From contig NZ_CALSBS010000003.1 in NCBI RefSeq assembly GCF_943590815.1, positions 62,001-126,000 of the forward strand: 64,000 bases of DNA, given 5' to 3'. This document shows positions 10,067 to 23,748 of the stretch, in pieces. Position 1 is the first letter of the stretch; the number at the start of each line of letters is the position of its first letter. The notes beneath the pieces are model-generated. The model had not been told where the DNA came from. It saw only the letters and a program-made list of their open reading frames with translations, and did no database searches. The translations under genes were made by a program, and so were the position numbers. Source of the stretch: Pseudocitrobacter vendiensis. Lineage in GTDB: Bacteria > Pseudomonadota > Gammaproteobacteria > Enterobacterales > Enterobacteriaceae.

Positions 10067-11329
10067 ATGATGACGGAAATTGTCTTGCATCAGGACTGCA
10101 CCATGAAACAGGTCACCTTCGCTTCTCGCCATCATCAGCTCACCAACATCAATACCTGGACGCCAGACAGTCAGTGGCTGGTGTTTGATGTGCGTCCTTC
10201 GGGGGCCTCATTTACCGGTGAGACTATCGAACGTGTGAATATTCATACCGGCGAGCTCGACGTTATTTACCGCGCTACCCAGGGTGCGCACGTCGGCGTG
10301 GTGACCGTTCATCCTCTGCATGAGAAATATGTGTTTATCCACGGCCCGGAGAATCCGGATGCCGCCTGGCAGTACGATTTTCACCATCGCCGTGGTGTGA
10401 TTACTGAAAACAGTACGACCACCAATCTGGATGCGATGGATATCACTGCGCCTTACACGCCTGGCGCGCTGCGTGGCGGGAGCCACGTGCATGTGTTTAG
10501 CCCTAACGGTGAGAATGTCAGCTTTACCTATAACGACCACGTGATGCACGAATACAACCCGGCGTATGACCTGCGCAATGTTGGCGTTGCCGTACCGTTT
10601 GGGCCGGTGAATGTCTCCGTTCAGCATCCGCGTGAATACAGCGGAAGCCACTGGTGTGTTCTTGTCAGTAAAACCACGCCTGCGCCGCAGCCGGGTAGCG
10701 ATGAGATCAATCGCGCCTATGAAGAGGGCTGGGTAGGGAATGAGAAGCTGGCGTTTATTGGCGACACGCTGTCGGTGAAGGGCGAGAAAGTCCCTGAGTT
10801 GTTCATTGTTGATTTGCCGCAAAATGAGCAGGGGTGGAAACAGCCGGGCGAAGCGCCGCTGGCCGGAACGGAAACCACGCTGCCTGCGCCGCCCGCAGGT
10901 GTGGTGCAGCGTCGCTTAACCTTCACGCATCAACGGGCGTATCCTGGGCTGGTGAATGTGCCACGTCATTGGGTGCGCAGCAACCCGCAGGGTACGGAAA
11001 TCGCGGTACTGATGCGCGATGAACGCGGTGTGGTTCAGCTGTGGCTGATATCCCCGGAAGGTGGAGAGCCGCGCCAGCTTACCCATCTTGAGAGTGATAT
11101 TCAGTCGGCGTTTAACTGGCATCCGTCAGGGAATGCATTGGGCTTTGTGCTGGAAAATAGAATTGCGATAGCCGATGTGGCAAGCGGAAACGTGCGCTTT
11201 TTGACAACCGATCACGGTAACCCGCCGTCTGCCGATGCCGTCGTTTTCTCACCCGATGGCAATGATATTGCCTGGATGGAAGAGACGGCGGGCTTCCGTC
11301 AGCTATGGATAACCGAAACCGGCCTCTGA
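10067..11329 (+). CDS. yidR: YidR, TolB-like beta-propeller protein (DUF3748)
   Basis: A protein of up to 420 residues with repeated propeller motifs such as HVHVFSPNGENVSFTYNDHV, AVLMRDERGVVQLWLISPEGGEPRQLTH and ADAVVFSPDGNDIAWME. It matches E. coli YidR, whose function is not known. An internal start at 10103 (MKQVTFASRHHQLT) has a better ribosome-binding site (AGGA) and would give 408 residues; I cannot settle which is used. It is convergent with yidQ, with stops one base apart. No signal peptide is obvious. Confidence 0.9.
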   Translation: MMTEIVLHQDCTMKQVTFASRHHQLTNINTWTPDSQWLVFDVRPSGASFTGETIERVNIHTGELDVIYRATQGAHVGVVTVHPLHEKYVFIHGPENPDAAWQYDFHHRRGVITENSTTTNLDAMDITAPYTPGALRGGSHVHVFSPNGENVSFTYNDHVMHEYNPAYDLRNVGVAVPFGPVNVSVQHPREYSGSHWCVLVSKTTPAPQPGSDEINRAYEEGWVGNEKLAFIGDTLSVKGEKVPELFIVDLPQNEQGWKQPGEAPLAGTETTLPAPPAGVVQRRLTFTHQRAYPGLVNVPRHWVRSNPQGTEIAVLMRDERGVVQLWLISPEGGEPRQLTHLESDIQSAFNWHPSGNALGFVLENRIAIADVASGNVRFLTTDHGNPPSADAVVFSPDGNDIAWMEETAGFRQLWITETGL

Positions 11330-11330
11330 A

Positions 11331-11663
11331 CTACGGCGAAGGCATTGGCGCTGGCGGAATGACAGAGTTTGTCGCCAGTGTCTCCTGCTCGCTCTTTTCG
11401 ACACGCGAACGCACGGAGTTATCGGTGCGGAACATGTCCCACGGCAGCAACAGGGTATCCATCACCGCTGTGAATGGCATATCGAGCGCCACCAGCGACT
11501 TGGTGCCCCAGTTACTGTCATCATCGCCGAGCATGGTCGCGCTTGCCCGCGTACCCGGATACGTACCTTCTTTGCCACCCGTATGCGACATTACGCTTGA
11601 GCAGCCGCCTACTAACATCATCCCACTGAACAGAGCCAGCTTAAGCAAATTATTTTTTATCAT
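11331..11663 (-). CDS. yidQ: YidQ, small outer-membrane-type lipoprotein
   Basis: A 110-residue protein with a lipoprotein signal peptide and lipobox (MMLVGGCSSVMSHTGG; lipidated Cys21). It matches the YceK/YidQ family (DUF1375). The GTYPGTRASATMLGDDDSNWGTKSLVALDMPFTAVMDTLLLPWD core is well conserved. Residue +2 is Ser, so outer-membrane sorting is expected. Function unknown. Confidence 0.9.
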   Translation of the reverse strand: MIKNNLLKLALFSGMMLVGGCSSVMSHTGGKEGTYPGTRASATMLGDDDSNWGTKSLVALDMPFTAVMDTLLLPWDMFRTDNSVRSRVEKSEQETLATNSVIPPAPMPSP

Positions 11664-11837
11664 GATTTAATCATCGTATCGGAGCCGGGAGGGCTCATCT
11701 GTACGGGTTATAGCCACCCGTAGCGAAAATGGATAGTCCTGGCTTCCCGCTCTGTGGCGGTTGTCGCACTTTAACCAAGAGTGCTCTACCCCAGTCTATG
11801 CCTTCAGCACGAAAGTGCAAAAAAAGTAAGACATATG

Positions 11838-11869
11838 CCCTTGAAAATCGCTCCTCAGAACACATTTTA
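11838..11869 (+). promoter_or_regulatory. Sigma-32 (heat-shock) promoter of ibpAB
   Basis: CCCTTGAAA at 11838-11846, then 14 bp, then CACATTTT (11861-11868), close to the heat-shock consensus CTTGAAA-N11-16-CCCCATnT. A start near 11875 would give a 5' leader of about 100 nt before ibpA, long enough for the known ROSE-like RNA thermometer. The -10 assignment is by eye. Confidence 0.6.
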
Positions 11870-11875
11870 AGAGTG

Positions 11876-11975
11876 TAGCCCAATGAGGAGCACGCCTGAT
11901 GGGTGCTTCGGGTATCACCGCCTGTCCATGATGGAAGGCCGTAAAAATTCTCGCTGATTTCAGGAGCTATTGATT
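11876..11975 (+). promoter_or_regulatory. ROSE-like RNA thermometer in ibpA leader
   Basis: The leader between the heat-shock promoter and ibpA ends in CTCGCTGATTTCAGGAGC just before the start codon. The TCGCTGA stretch can pair around the AGGAG ribosome-binding site, as in known ROSE elements of ibpA. The same kind of sequence (TCGCTTCTTAGAAGGAG) stands before ibpB. Folding was not computed. Confidence 0.55.
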
Positions 11976-12389
11976 ATGCGTAACTTTGATTTATCCCCGC
12001 TATACCGTTCTGCTATTGGTTTTGACCGCCTGTTCAATCTGTTAGAAAACAATCAAACCCAGAGTAACGGCGGCTACCCTCCGTACAACGTTGAGCTGGT
12101 AGACGAAAACCACTACCGCATTGCGATTGCCGTTGCCGGTTTTGCTGAAAGCGAGCTGGAAATCACCGCCCAGGACAACATGCTGGTGGTGAAAGGCGCT
12201 CATGCGGCTGAGCAGAAAGAGCGTACCTATCTCTATCAGGGGATCGCCGAGCGCAACTTTGAACGCAAGTTCCAGTTAGCGGAAAACATCCACGTGCGTG
12301 GCGCAAACCTGGTGAATGGCCTGCTCTATATCGAACTTGAGCGCGTGATTCCTGAAGCGAATAAACCGCGCCGCATCGAAATCAACTAA
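11976..12389 (+). CDS. ibpA: Small heat-shock protein IbpA
   Basis: A 137-residue alpha-crystallin-type chaperone that binds aggregating proteins and keeps them ready for ClpB/DnaK. The start [20 protein letters not shown], two codons inside the longest frame, follows CAGGAG. The alpha-crystallin domain runs from about residue 35 to 125 and the C-terminus has the IEIN-type tail. Nearly identical to E. coli IbpA as remembered. ibpB follows after 111 bp. Confidence 0.97.
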   Translation: MRNFDLSPLYRSAIGFDRLFNLLENNQTQSNGGYPPYNVELVDENHYRIAIAVAGFAESELEITAQDNMLVVKGAHAAEQKERTYLYQGIAERNFERKFQLAENIHVRGANLVNGLLYIELERVIPEANKPRRIEIN

Positions 12390-12500
12390 TTCAGTGAGCC
12401 GCTACGGCGGCTCAAATTACCCAGGCTTGCCGTCAGGGAGCCTCATGCGAATCTTCATGATTCGCAGGACTTCACTCGCTTCTTAGAAGGAGAATGTATT

Positions 12501-12929
12501 ATGCGTAACTACGATTTATCCCCACTGCTGCGTCAATGGATCGGTTTTGACAAAATGGCGAACGCGTTGCAAAACGCCGGTGAAAGCCAGAGCTTCCCGC
12601 CCTATAACATCGAGAAAAGCGACGATAACCACTATCGCATTACCCTCGCGCTGGCTGGTTTCCGTCAGGAAGATCTGGATATTCAACTGGAAGGCACGCG
12701 CCTGACCGTGAAAGGCACGCCGCAGCCGCAGGAAAAAGAGACTAAATGGTTACATCAGGGTTTGGTCACCCAGGCGTTCAGCCTGAGCTTCACACTGGCT
12801 GAAAATATGGAAGTGTCAGGCGCAACCTTCACGAACGGCTTGTTGCATATCGATTTAACCCGCAACGTGCCGGAAGAGATTGCCCCGCAGCGTATCGCCA
12901 TCAGCGAGCGCCCGGCGTTGAACAGCTAG
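12501..12929 (+). CDS. ibpB: Small heat-shock protein IbpB
   Basis: A 142-residue small heat-shock protein, paralogue and partner of IbpA ([24 protein letters not shown]). It works in the same substrate-holding complex. A strong AGAAGGAGAATG start region preceded by a TCGCTTCTT pairing segment suggests heat-opened translation control here too. A REP element and a terminator follow. Confidence 0.96.
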   Translation: MRNYDLSPLLRQWIGFDKMANALQNAGESQSFPPYNIEKSDDNHYRITLALAGFRQEDLDIQLEGTRLTVKGTPQPQEKETKWLHQGLVTQAFSLSFTLAENMEVSGATFTNGLLHIDLTRNVPEEIAPQRIAISERPALNS

Positions 12930-12954
12930 CAATGTATTGAATTTGCATGATTTT

Positions 12955-12989
12955 GTAGGCCGGATAAGGCGTTCACGCCGCATCCGGCA
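12955..12989. repeat. REP (repetitive extragenic palindrome)
   Basis: GTAGGCCGGATAAGGCG and CGCCGCATCCGGC form the classical enterobacterial REP hairpin between ibpB and its terminator. Confidence 0.85.
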
Positions 12990-13020
12990 ACAACAACGCG
13001 CACTTTGTCAGCAATCTAAA

Positions 13021-13046
13021 GCCTCGTCTTAAGACGGGGCTTTTTT
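13021..13046 (+). terminator. Rho-independent terminator after ibpAB
   Basis: GCCTCGTCTTAAGACGGGGC is a near-perfect 10-bp-arm hairpin followed by six T residues, 90 bp after ibpB. Confidence 0.85.
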
Positions 13047-13151
13047 GTGCCTGCTAAAAATCCAAAGTAATTGTGCGCAAATCCCCATACAACCCACCGC
13101 ATTTCTGCGAGAATCCACACTACAGGTAATGTTATTCACAGGGAAAATAGT

Positions 13152-14813
13152 ATGAGTGATATAGCAATGACCGTCAGTGTGCTTGCTCTGGTAGCCGTCG
13201 TCGGCCTCTGGATAGGCAACGTCAAGATCCGCGGCATTGGCCTCGGTATTGGTGGCGTGCTGTTTGGCGGGATAATCGTAGGACACTTTGTCGAGATGGC
13301 AGGCGTCGAGCTTAGCGGCCCGATGCTCCATTTTATTCAGGAATTCGGCCTGATTCTCTTCGTCTACACCATCGGGATTCAGGTGGGGCCGGGATTCTTC
13401 GCCTCATTACGCGTCTCCGGGCTTCGGCTTAACCTCTTCGCCATTTTGATTGTGCTGCTGGGCGGCGTCGTCACCACGCTGCTGCATAAAATCTTCGATA
13501 TCCCGCTGCCTGTCGTATTAGGGATATTCTCCGGCGCGGTCACCAACACGCCAGCCCTGGGCGCGGGTCAACAAATTCTGCGCGATCTTGGCGTGCCGTT
13601 TGATGTGGTCGATCAAATGGGCATGAGCTACGCGATGGCTTATCCTTTCGGCATCTGCGGTATCCTCCTCACCATGTGGCTGCTGCGCCTGTTCTTTCGC
13701 ATTAATGTCGAGAAAGAAGCCCGACGTTTTGATAAACAAGCCGGTAACAATCACGAAAATCTGCAAACCATCAACATTTGCGTCGAAAACCCAAACCTGC
13801 ATAGCATGGCGATTCAGGATGTCCCCATTCTGAACAGCGACAAAATTATCTGCTCGCGCCTGAAACGCGGTGACATCTTGATGGTGCCATCGCCCGCTAC
13901 GCTCATTGAGCAGGGTGATTTGCTGCATCTGGTGGGCCGACGAGCCGATCTGCACGATGCCCAACTGGTGATCGGTAAAGAGGTTGAAACGTCGCTCTCC
14001 ACGCGCGGTACCGACATGAAAGTCGAGCGCATCGTGGTCACCAACGAGAAGGTGCTCGGCAAGCGAATCCGCGATTTGCACTACAAACAGCGCTATGACG
14101 TGGTTATCTCTCGTCTCAATCGTGCGGGCGTAGAACTGGTCGCCAGCAGCCACGCGACACTACAATTTGGTGACATCCTCAATCTGGTGGGGCGCCCGGC
14201 GGCAATCGATGCCGTGGCGGCTGAACTGGGCAACGCGCAGCAAAAACTGCAACAGGTGCAAATGCTGCCGGTCTTTATCGGTATCGGCCTTGGCGTACTG
14301 TTGGGTTCTGTGCCGTTGTTTATTCCCGGCTTCCCGGTGGCGTTAAAACTGGGCCTCGCCGGTGGGCCGCTGATTATGGCGCTGATCCTCGGGCGTATCG
14401 GCAGCATTGGGAAGCTGTACTGGTTTATGCCGCCGAGCGCCAACCTGGCGCTGCGTGAGCTGGGTATTGTGCTGTTTTTATCGGTGGTTGGCCTGAAATC
14501 GGGCGGCGAATTTGTTGATACCCTGGTGCACGGCGACGGTCTGAGTTGGATTGGCTACGGCATTTTCATTACCGCGATACCGCTTATTACCGTGGGTATT
14601 CTGGCGCGTATCTTTGCGCGCATGAACTACCTGACGTTGTGCGGCATGCTGGCTGGCTCGATGACCGACCCACCCGCGCTGGCCTTCGCCAACAATCTGC
14701 ACGCGACCAGCGGCGCGGCCGCGCTCTCTTACGCCACCGTGTATCCGCTGGTGATGTTCCTGCGCATCATCACCCCGCAGCTACTGGCGGTGCTATTCTG
14801 GGGAATGGGTTAA
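13152..14813 (+). CDS. yidE: YidE, AspT/YidE/YbjL-family transporter with two RCK_C domains
   Basis: A 553-residue membrane protein. The start [23 protein letters not shown] was chosen because it follows GGGAAAATAG and gives the E. coli length; the open frame reaches 27 codons further upstream. Two half-repeats of membrane helices (AspT/YidE duplication, with [14 protein letters not shown] and [14 protein letters not shown]) flank a cytosolic part with two TrkA-C-like domains, near residues 190-275 and 280-360. A putative antiporter with unknown substrate. Its 3' end overlaps convergent yidP by 21 bp. Confidence 0.92.
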   Translation: MSDIAMTVSVLALVAVVGLWIGNVKIRGIGLGIGGVLFGGIIVGHFVEMAGVELSGPMLHFIQEFGLILFVYTIGIQVGPGFFASLRVSGLRLNLFAILIVLLGGVVTTLLHKIFDIPLPVVLGIFSGAVTNTPALGAGQQILRDLGVPFDVVDQMGMSYAMAYPFGICGILLTMWLLRLFFRINVEKEARRFDKQAGNNHENLQTINICVENPNLHSMAIQDVPILNSDKIICSRLKRGDILMVPSPATLIEQGDLLHLVGRRADLHDAQLVIGKEVETSLSTRGTDMKVERIVVTNEKVLGKRIRDLHYKQRYDVVISRLNRAGVELVASSHATLQFGDILNLVGRPAAIDAVAAELGNAQQKLQQVQMLPVFIGIGLGVLLGSVPLFIPGFPVALKLGLAGGPLIMALILGRIGSIGKLYWFMPPSANLALRELGIVLFLSVVGLKSGGEFVDTLVHGDGLSWIGYGIFITAIPLITVGILARIFARMNYLTLCGMLAGSMTDPPALAFANNLHATSGAAALSYATVYPLVMFLRIITPQLLAVLFWGMG

Positions 14814-15530
14814 CGGGCTATTATCGGTGTGGACGCGCCGTAAATGGTAGTCCACCTGATATTCACTGGCATTACGAAACATCACCGAATAATTAAGAAA
14901 CTCGCCGCTGTCGCTGTAGGAAAGAGAGGTAATACGCAGCAGCGGCGTCTGTTCCGGCACGTTCATCGACTGTGCCAGCTGCCTGTCTGCCAGCACGGGC
15001 GTCAGGCTTTCATAGTTACCGCTGATGGTGATTCCGCACTCCTTCTCAATGTAATCAAACTTTGACCCTTCCAGATGCCCCAGCGAGAGCGTACGAAACA
15101 GTTTCACCGGCATGTAGCTGTCTTCCAGCATTAATGGTTTCCCGTCTACATACCGCACGCGGCGTGAAAAGTAGATCCGCTCATTAATCTGGATGCGCAG
15201 CTGGCTGGCGATAGCGGGCGGCGCGGGCATCACTTCAAACACCAGTACCTTGCTCACCACCTCTTTCCCCTGCTGGCGCAGCACCTCCGCCAGCCCGGTG
15301 AGGTTGGTGGTCTCATGATGAACATCTTTGCGCGCCACGTAGGTCCCGCTGCCGTGGCGGCGGACGACCAGCCCCCATGCAATCAGCATATCCACCGCTT
15401 TGCGAATGGTCATGCGTGCAACGCCAAATTCCTGGGCGAGAATTTTCTCGGCCGGAAGCAGGCTTCCCACGCTGTAGTCGGAGGAGTTGAGCCGTAAACG
15501 CAGTTTGTCAGCGATTGATTTGTAGATCAC
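14793..15530 (-). CDS. yidP: YidP, GntR/HutC-family regulator (UTRA domain)
   Basis: A 245-residue regulator with an N-terminal winged helix ([41 protein letters not shown]) and a C-terminal UTRA ligand domain ([22 protein letters not shown]). It is divergent from the glvCG operon, with about 300 bp between them that hold a 10-bp inverted repeat, so it is the probable regulator of alpha-glucoside use. Confidence 0.92.
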   Translation of the reverse strand: MIYKSIADKLRLRLNSSDYSVGSLLPAEKILAQEFGVARMTIRKAVDMLIAWGLVVRRHGSGTYVARKDVHHETTNLTGLAEVLRQQGKEVVSKVLVFEVMPAPPAIASQLRIQINERIYFSRRVRYVDGKPLMLEDSYMPVKLFRTLSLGHLEGSKFDYIEKECGITISGNYESLTPVLADRQLAQSMNVPEQTPLLRITSLSYSDSGEFLNYSVMFRNASEYQVDYHLRRVHTDNSPLTHSPE

Positions 15531-15647
15531 CAGTAGACCTCTGTTTTAGGGTAAGCGGTAAGAATCGAACCTCTGTTTCTAATTATTAATTCATACATAT
15601 CACTAAGATAAAACGTGTTCTCTCGGTGAATCTTTTCGCGCAAATTT

Positions 15648-15683
15648 ATGTTGTCTATTTTTCTATGAAAAAGTAGACAACAT
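15648..15683. promoter_or_regulatory. Probable YidP operator (10-bp inverted repeat)
   Basis: ATGTTGTCTA (15648-15657) and its exact reverse complement TAGACAACAT (15674-15683) are separated by 16 bp that themselves hold TTTTTC/GAAAAA symmetry. A third half site, ATGTTGTCT, is at 15732-15740. GTCTA/TAGAC half sites are common for UTRA-type GntR regulators. Located between divergent yidP and glvC. Confidence 0.65.
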
Positions 15684-15828
15684 CAGCGCAATTAAAACCA
15701 TGAAAGGGATCACGAATCGAACCGGCGCGACATGTTGTCTGCCCGGCAAATTCCTATTCTCGAAGCAGGCTGATAGAGAAGATAAATAAAGCCACTCACC
15801 CTACAAGTTGTTAAATGAGGATTACCAA

Positions 15829-19660
<3,832 letters not shown>

Positions 19661-19825
19661 TTTAATTACTCGCCGGAGAATTATGCCTGCAACCTGGCGT
19701 AAACGTTAACAGAAAACGGTAAGGCCAGGGAAGCGATGTATTTATTTTTAAAAATCTATGCCTGTAGACCAGCGATATTTAGTCAACTAATCCGCTGGGG
19801 TTAGATTATCATTCAGGGCTAAAAA

Positions 19826-21526
19826 ATGAATATTCAGCAAATTGTGAGCTTTATCGGATTTACGTTGTTGGTTGCCGTGATTACCTGGTGGAAAGTCCGC
19901 AAAGCAGATACCGGTTCCCAGCAGGGATATTTTCTGGCTGGTCGCTCGCTCAAAGCACCGGTGATTGCCGCTTCTTTGATGCTCACCAATCTGTCGACCG
20001 AACAACTGGTGGGGCTTTCCGGGCAGGCCTACAAAAGCGGGATGTCGGTGATGGGTTGGGAAGTCACCTCGGCGGTGACATTAATCTTTCTCGCGCTTAT
20101 TTTCCTGCCGCGTTATCTGCAACGCGGCATTGCCACGATCCCTGATTTTCTCGAAGAGCGTTACGACAAAAAGACCCGTATTATTATCGATTTCTGTTTT
20201 CTTATTGCGACTGGCGTTTGCTTCTTACCGATCGTGCTCTATTCCGGGGCGCTTGCGCTCAATAGCTTGTTCCATATTGTTGAATCACTGGGATTGTCTC
20301 AGGGCGCAGCAATTTGGCTTTTGGTTATTTTACTTGGAGTCGCTGGAATTCTGTATGCGGTTATTGGTGGGTTACGCGCCATGGCGATAGCCGATTCTAT
20401 CAATGGCATTGGTCTGGTCATTGGTGGGCTGATGGTGCCTGTTTTTGGGTTAATCATGATGGGGGATGGCAGCTTTTTAGACGGTATTGAGCGATTGACA
20501 ACCGTGCATGCCGAGAAGCTCAATTCCATTGGTGCAAGCACAGATCCCTTACCGATTGGCGCGGCTTTTACGGGGCTGATTCTGGTGAATACGTTCTACT
20601 GGTGCACGAATCAGGGCATTGTACAGCGTACGCTCGCATCGAAGAGCCTCGCAGAGGGGCAGAAGGGCGCGTTACTAACCGCAGTACTGAAAATGCTCGA
20701 TCCGCTTGTGCTGGTGCTACCTGGGCTTATTGCGTTCCATCTTTATCAGGATTTGCCCAGTGCGGATATGGCCTATCCCACGCTGGTTAACCGCGTCATG
20801 CCGACCCCGTTAGTGGGCTTTTTTGGCGCTGTATTATTTGGTGCAGTGATCAGTACTTTCAACGGATTTCTGAATAGTGCCAGTACATTGTTCAGTATGG
20901 GAATTTACCGTCGCATCATAAACACCAATGCAGAACCTACTCAGTTGGTACGCGTTGGTCGCCGCTTTGGATTGTTTATTGCACTTATCTCTATTCTCGT
21001 CGCCCCGTGGATTGCTAACGCGCCGCAGGGCCTTTATAGCTGGATGAAGCAGTTGAACGGTATTTACAACGTACCGTTAGTGACCATCATCATCATGGGC
21101 TTCTTCTTTCCTCGTATTCCGGCGCTTGCTGCCAAGGTCGCGATGGCACTGGGGATTGTCAGCTACATCACCATCAACTACCTGGTGAAATTCGATTTTC
21201 ACTTTCTTTATGTGCTGGCCTGCACCTTCTGTATCAACGTGGTGGTCATGCTGATTATCGGCATCCTCAAACCCCGCGCTACGCCTTTTCAGTTTCAGGA
21301 TGCATTTGCCGTCGACATGAAACCGTGGAAAAACGCGAAAATAGCCTCTATTGGCATCCTGTTCGCGATGATTGGTGTCTATACCGGCCTTGCTGAGTTT
21401 GGTGGTTATCCGACTCGTTGGCTGGCCATCGCCAGCTACAGCATTACCGCACTGGTCGTTATCTACCTCATTTTTGACAGCTTACGCAGTCGTAAAACAG
21501 CCACTTATGCGAAGGATTCCCTATGA
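19826..21526 (+). CDS. yidK: YidK, sodium:solute symporter (SSS family)
   Basis: A 566-residue membrane protein with about 14 membrane segments. YFLAGRSLKAPVIAASLMLTNLSTEQLVGLSGQAY is the SSS family N-terminal signature. It probably imports a sugar or a sulfated sugar, because the gene overlaps the sulfatase gene yidJ by 4 bp (ATGA). The substrate is inference from context. Confidence 0.9.
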   Translation: MNIQQIVSFIGFTLLVAVITWWKVRKADTGSQQGYFLAGRSLKAPVIAASLMLTNLSTEQLVGLSGQAYKSGMSVMGWEVTSAVTLIFLALIFLPRYLQRGIATIPDFLEERYDKKTRIIIDFCFLIATGVCFLPIVLYSGALALNSLFHIVESLGLSQGAAIWLLVILLGVAGILYAVIGGLRAMAIADSINGIGLVIGGLMVPVFGLIMMGDGSFLDGIERLTTVHAEKLNSIGASTDPLPIGAAFTGLILVNTFYWCTNQGIVQRTLASKSLAEGQKGALLTAVLKMLDPLVLVLPGLIAFHLYQDLPSADMAYPTLVNRVMPTPLVGFFGAVLFGAVISTFNGFLNSASTLFSMGIYRRIINTNAEPTQLVRVGRRFGLFIALISILVAPWIANAPQGLYSWMKQLNGIYNVPLVTIIIMGFFFPRIPALAAKVAMALGIVSYITINYLVKFDFHFLYVLACTFCINVVVMLIIGILKPRATPFQFQDAFAVDMKPWKNAKIASIGILFAMIGVYTGLAEFGGYPTRWLAIASYSITALVVIYLIFDSLRSRKTATYAKDSL

Positions 21527-23016
21527 AACGCCCAAATTTTCTCTTCATCATGACGGATACCCAGGCCACCAACATGGTGGGTTGTTATAGCGGGAAGGCG
21601 CTTAATACACAGCATATCGACCAGCTCGCCCGCGAAGGATTACGCTTTAACTCTGCCTATACCTGCTCGCCCGTATGCACACCTGCACGCGCCGGGCTAT
21701 TTACCGGAATCTATGCCAACCAGTCTGGGCCGTGGACAAACAATGTCGCACCGGGGAAAAATATCTCCACCATGGGACGCTATTTCCAGGATGCGGGCTA
21801 CCACACCTGTTATATCGGCAAGTGGCATCTTGATGGGCACGACTATTTCGGTACCGGCGTATGCCCGCCAGAGTGGGATCCGCAATACTGGTATGACGGT
21901 GCTAACTATCTGGCGGAACTGACCGATGAGGAGATTGGTCTGTGGCGAAATGGCCTGAATAGCGTTGAAGATTTGCAGAATCACCAGATTGATGAAACCT
22001 TCACCTGGGCCCATCGCATCAGCAATCGGGCGGTGGATTTTCTGCAACAACCACAACGCAACGATGAACCGTTTCTGATGGTGGTCTCCTATGATGAACC
22101 TCATCATCCTTTCACCTGCCCGGTTGAGTATCTGGAAAAGTATCAGGATTTCTATTACGACCTGGGGCCGAAAGCCCATGACGACCTCGCGAATAAACCC
22201 GAGCACCATCGCCTGTGGGCTGAGGCAATGCCTTCCCCGGTAGATGACAGCGGGTTGTACCATCATCCGATGTACTTTGCCTGCAATGATTTTGTCGATG
22301 ATCAGATTGGTCGTGTTATCAACGCATTAACCCCTGAACAGCGTGAAAATACGTGGGTGATTTACACTTCCGATCACGGTGAAATGATGGGCGCACATAA
22401 ACTGATCAGTAAAGGGGCAGCGATGTACGACGACATCACGCGTATTCCGCTGATTATTCGCGCCCCTCAAGGCGAAGCAGCGCAGGTGGACACCCCAGTT
22501 AGCCATATCGACCTGTTGCCTACAATGATGGCACTGGCGGGTATTGATAAGCCAGATATTCTACCTGGAGAAAATATACTTAAGGTGGATTCTCCACGCG
22601 GCGTGATGGTCGAGTTCAACCGTTATGAAATTGAACACGACAGTTTTGGCGGGTTTATTCCGGTACGCTGTTGGGTAGCGGAGAGCTTTAAACTGGTGCT
22701 TAATCTCTTCACCAGTGACGAATTGTACGATCGCGTGAATGACCCTGACGAACTAAACAACTTGATTAACGTCGCGGAATTCGCCGCGATGCGCGATAAA
22801 ATGCACGATGATTTACTGGATTATATGGATAAAATCCGCGATCCGTTCCGTACCTATCAGTGGAGCCTGCGCCCATGGCGAAAAGGTGCGACACCGCGCT
22901 GGATGGGGGCATTTCGCCCGCGCCCGGAAGACGGCTATTCACCAGTAGTGCGAGATTACGACACTGGGCTGCCAACACAGGGCGTCAAAGTGGAAGAGAA
23001 AAAGCAGAAGTTTTGA
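21523..23016 (+). CDS. yidJ: YidJ, Cys-type sulfatase
   Basis: A 497-residue sulfatase of the alkaline-phosphatase superfamily. The formylglycine motif is CTPAR (Cys52 to Arg56) in CSPVCTPARAGLFTG, and metal ligands appear in IMTDTQ and YTSDHGEMMGAH. The active Cys must be oxidised to formylglycine, and a radical-SAM maturase (yidF) lies three genes on. No signal peptide is seen, so it should act in the cytoplasm on a compound imported by YidK. Confidence 0.92.
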   Translation: MKRPNFLFIMTDTQATNMVGCYSGKALNTQHIDQLAREGLRFNSAYTCSPVCTPARAGLFTGIYANQSGPWTNNVAPGKNISTMGRYFQDAGYHTCYIGKWHLDGHDYFGTGVCPPEWDPQYWYDGANYLAELTDEEIGLWRNGLNSVEDLQNHQIDETFTWAHRISNRAVDFLQQPQRNDEPFLMVVSYDEPHHPFTCPVEYLEKYQDFYYDLGPKAHDDLANKPEHHRLWAEAMPSPVDDSGLYHHPMYFACNDFVDDQIGRVINALTPEQRENTWVIYTSDHGEMMGAHKLISKGAAMYDDITRIPLIIRAPQGEAAQVDTPVSHIDLLPTMMALAGIDKPDILPGENILKVDSPRGVMVEFNRYEIEHDSFGGFIPVRCWVAESFKLVLNLFTSDELYDRVNDPDELNNLINVAEFAAMRDKMHDDLLDYMDKIRDPFRTYQWSLRPWRKGATPRWMGAFRPRPEDGYSPVVRDYDTGLPTQGVKVEEKKQKF

Positions 23017-23048
23017 TGACCGATTAAGCCCAACGACAAGGAGCCACA

Positions 23049-23396
23049 ATGAAAATTTCCCGCCTCGGAGAAGCCCCGGATTACCGTTTCTCGCTGGCGA
23101 ATGAACGCACGTTTCTGGCGTGGATCCGTACATCGCTGGGCTTTCTGGCGGCAGGCGTCGGTCTTGATCAACTGGCGCCTGACTTCGCAACGCCGGTCAT
23201 TCGTGAACTTCTGGCGTTATTACTGTGCCTGTTCGCGGGCGGGCTGGCGATTTACGGTTACCTGCGTTGGCTGCGTAATGAAAAAGCGATGCGGCTGAAG
23301 GAGGACCTGCCTTACACCCATAGCTTACTGATTATTAGTGTGATTTTAATGGTTGTTGCCGCCATTGTGATGGGCCTTGTGCTTTATGCCGGCTAA
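23049..23396 (+). CDS. yidH: YidH, DUF202 membrane protein
   Basis: A 115-residue inner-membrane protein with three hydrophobic segments and the DUF202 signature FSLANERTFLAWIRTSLGFLAAGVG. The start follows AAGGAG. It overlaps yidG and pairs with it as in K-12. Function unknown. Confidence 0.9.
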   Translation: MKISRLGEAPDYRFSLANERTFLAWIRTSLGFLAAGVGLDQLAPDFATPVIRELLALLLCLFAGGLAIYGYLRWLRNEKAMRLKEDLPYTHSLLIISVILMVVAAIVMGLVLYAG

Positions 23397-23748
23397 CCGT
23401 AAAGCGCGCAGGGAGAGTGATCCAGGTCTGCAGCCTGAACGTACCTCGCTCGCCTGGTTTCGTACCCTACTTGGTTACGCTGCGCTGATGCTGCTGGCGA
23501 TTAAACATAACTGGCATCAGGCCGGGATTTTGTTCTGGATCTCAATTGCGGTACTGGCAATAGCCGCACCGGTGCTTTGGCGATATACTCGAAATCGCAT
23601 TTTAATGGACGTTACGCAAAATGATTTTGCGCAACCCCGCGTGGTGCGCGATAAGTTTTTTATCGCGCTTGCGGTTCTCTCACTGGCGTTGCTGTTTGCG
23701 GTAACGCATCTGCGTCAGGTGGGGTTATTGATAAAGGATTATCTATGA
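23386..23748 (+). CDS. yidG: YidG, DUF202 membrane protein
   Basis: A 120-residue inner-membrane protein, paralogous to YidH, with the signature LQPERTSLAWFRTLLGYAALM. The start at 23386 (MPANRKARRESDPG) overlaps the yidH end and gives the E. coli length. It overlaps yidF by 4 bp. Function unknown. Confidence 0.9.
   Translation: MPANRKARRESDPGLQPERTSLAWFRTLLGYAALMLLAIKHNWHQAGILFWISIAVLAIAAPVLWRYTRNRILMDVTQNDFAQPRVVRDKFFIALAVLSLALLFAVTHLRQVGLLIKDYL

Noticed and set aside
13071-13151. N-terminal extension of yidE
   Set aside because: It is non-conserved leader sequence; the start at 13152 gives the known 553-residue protein.
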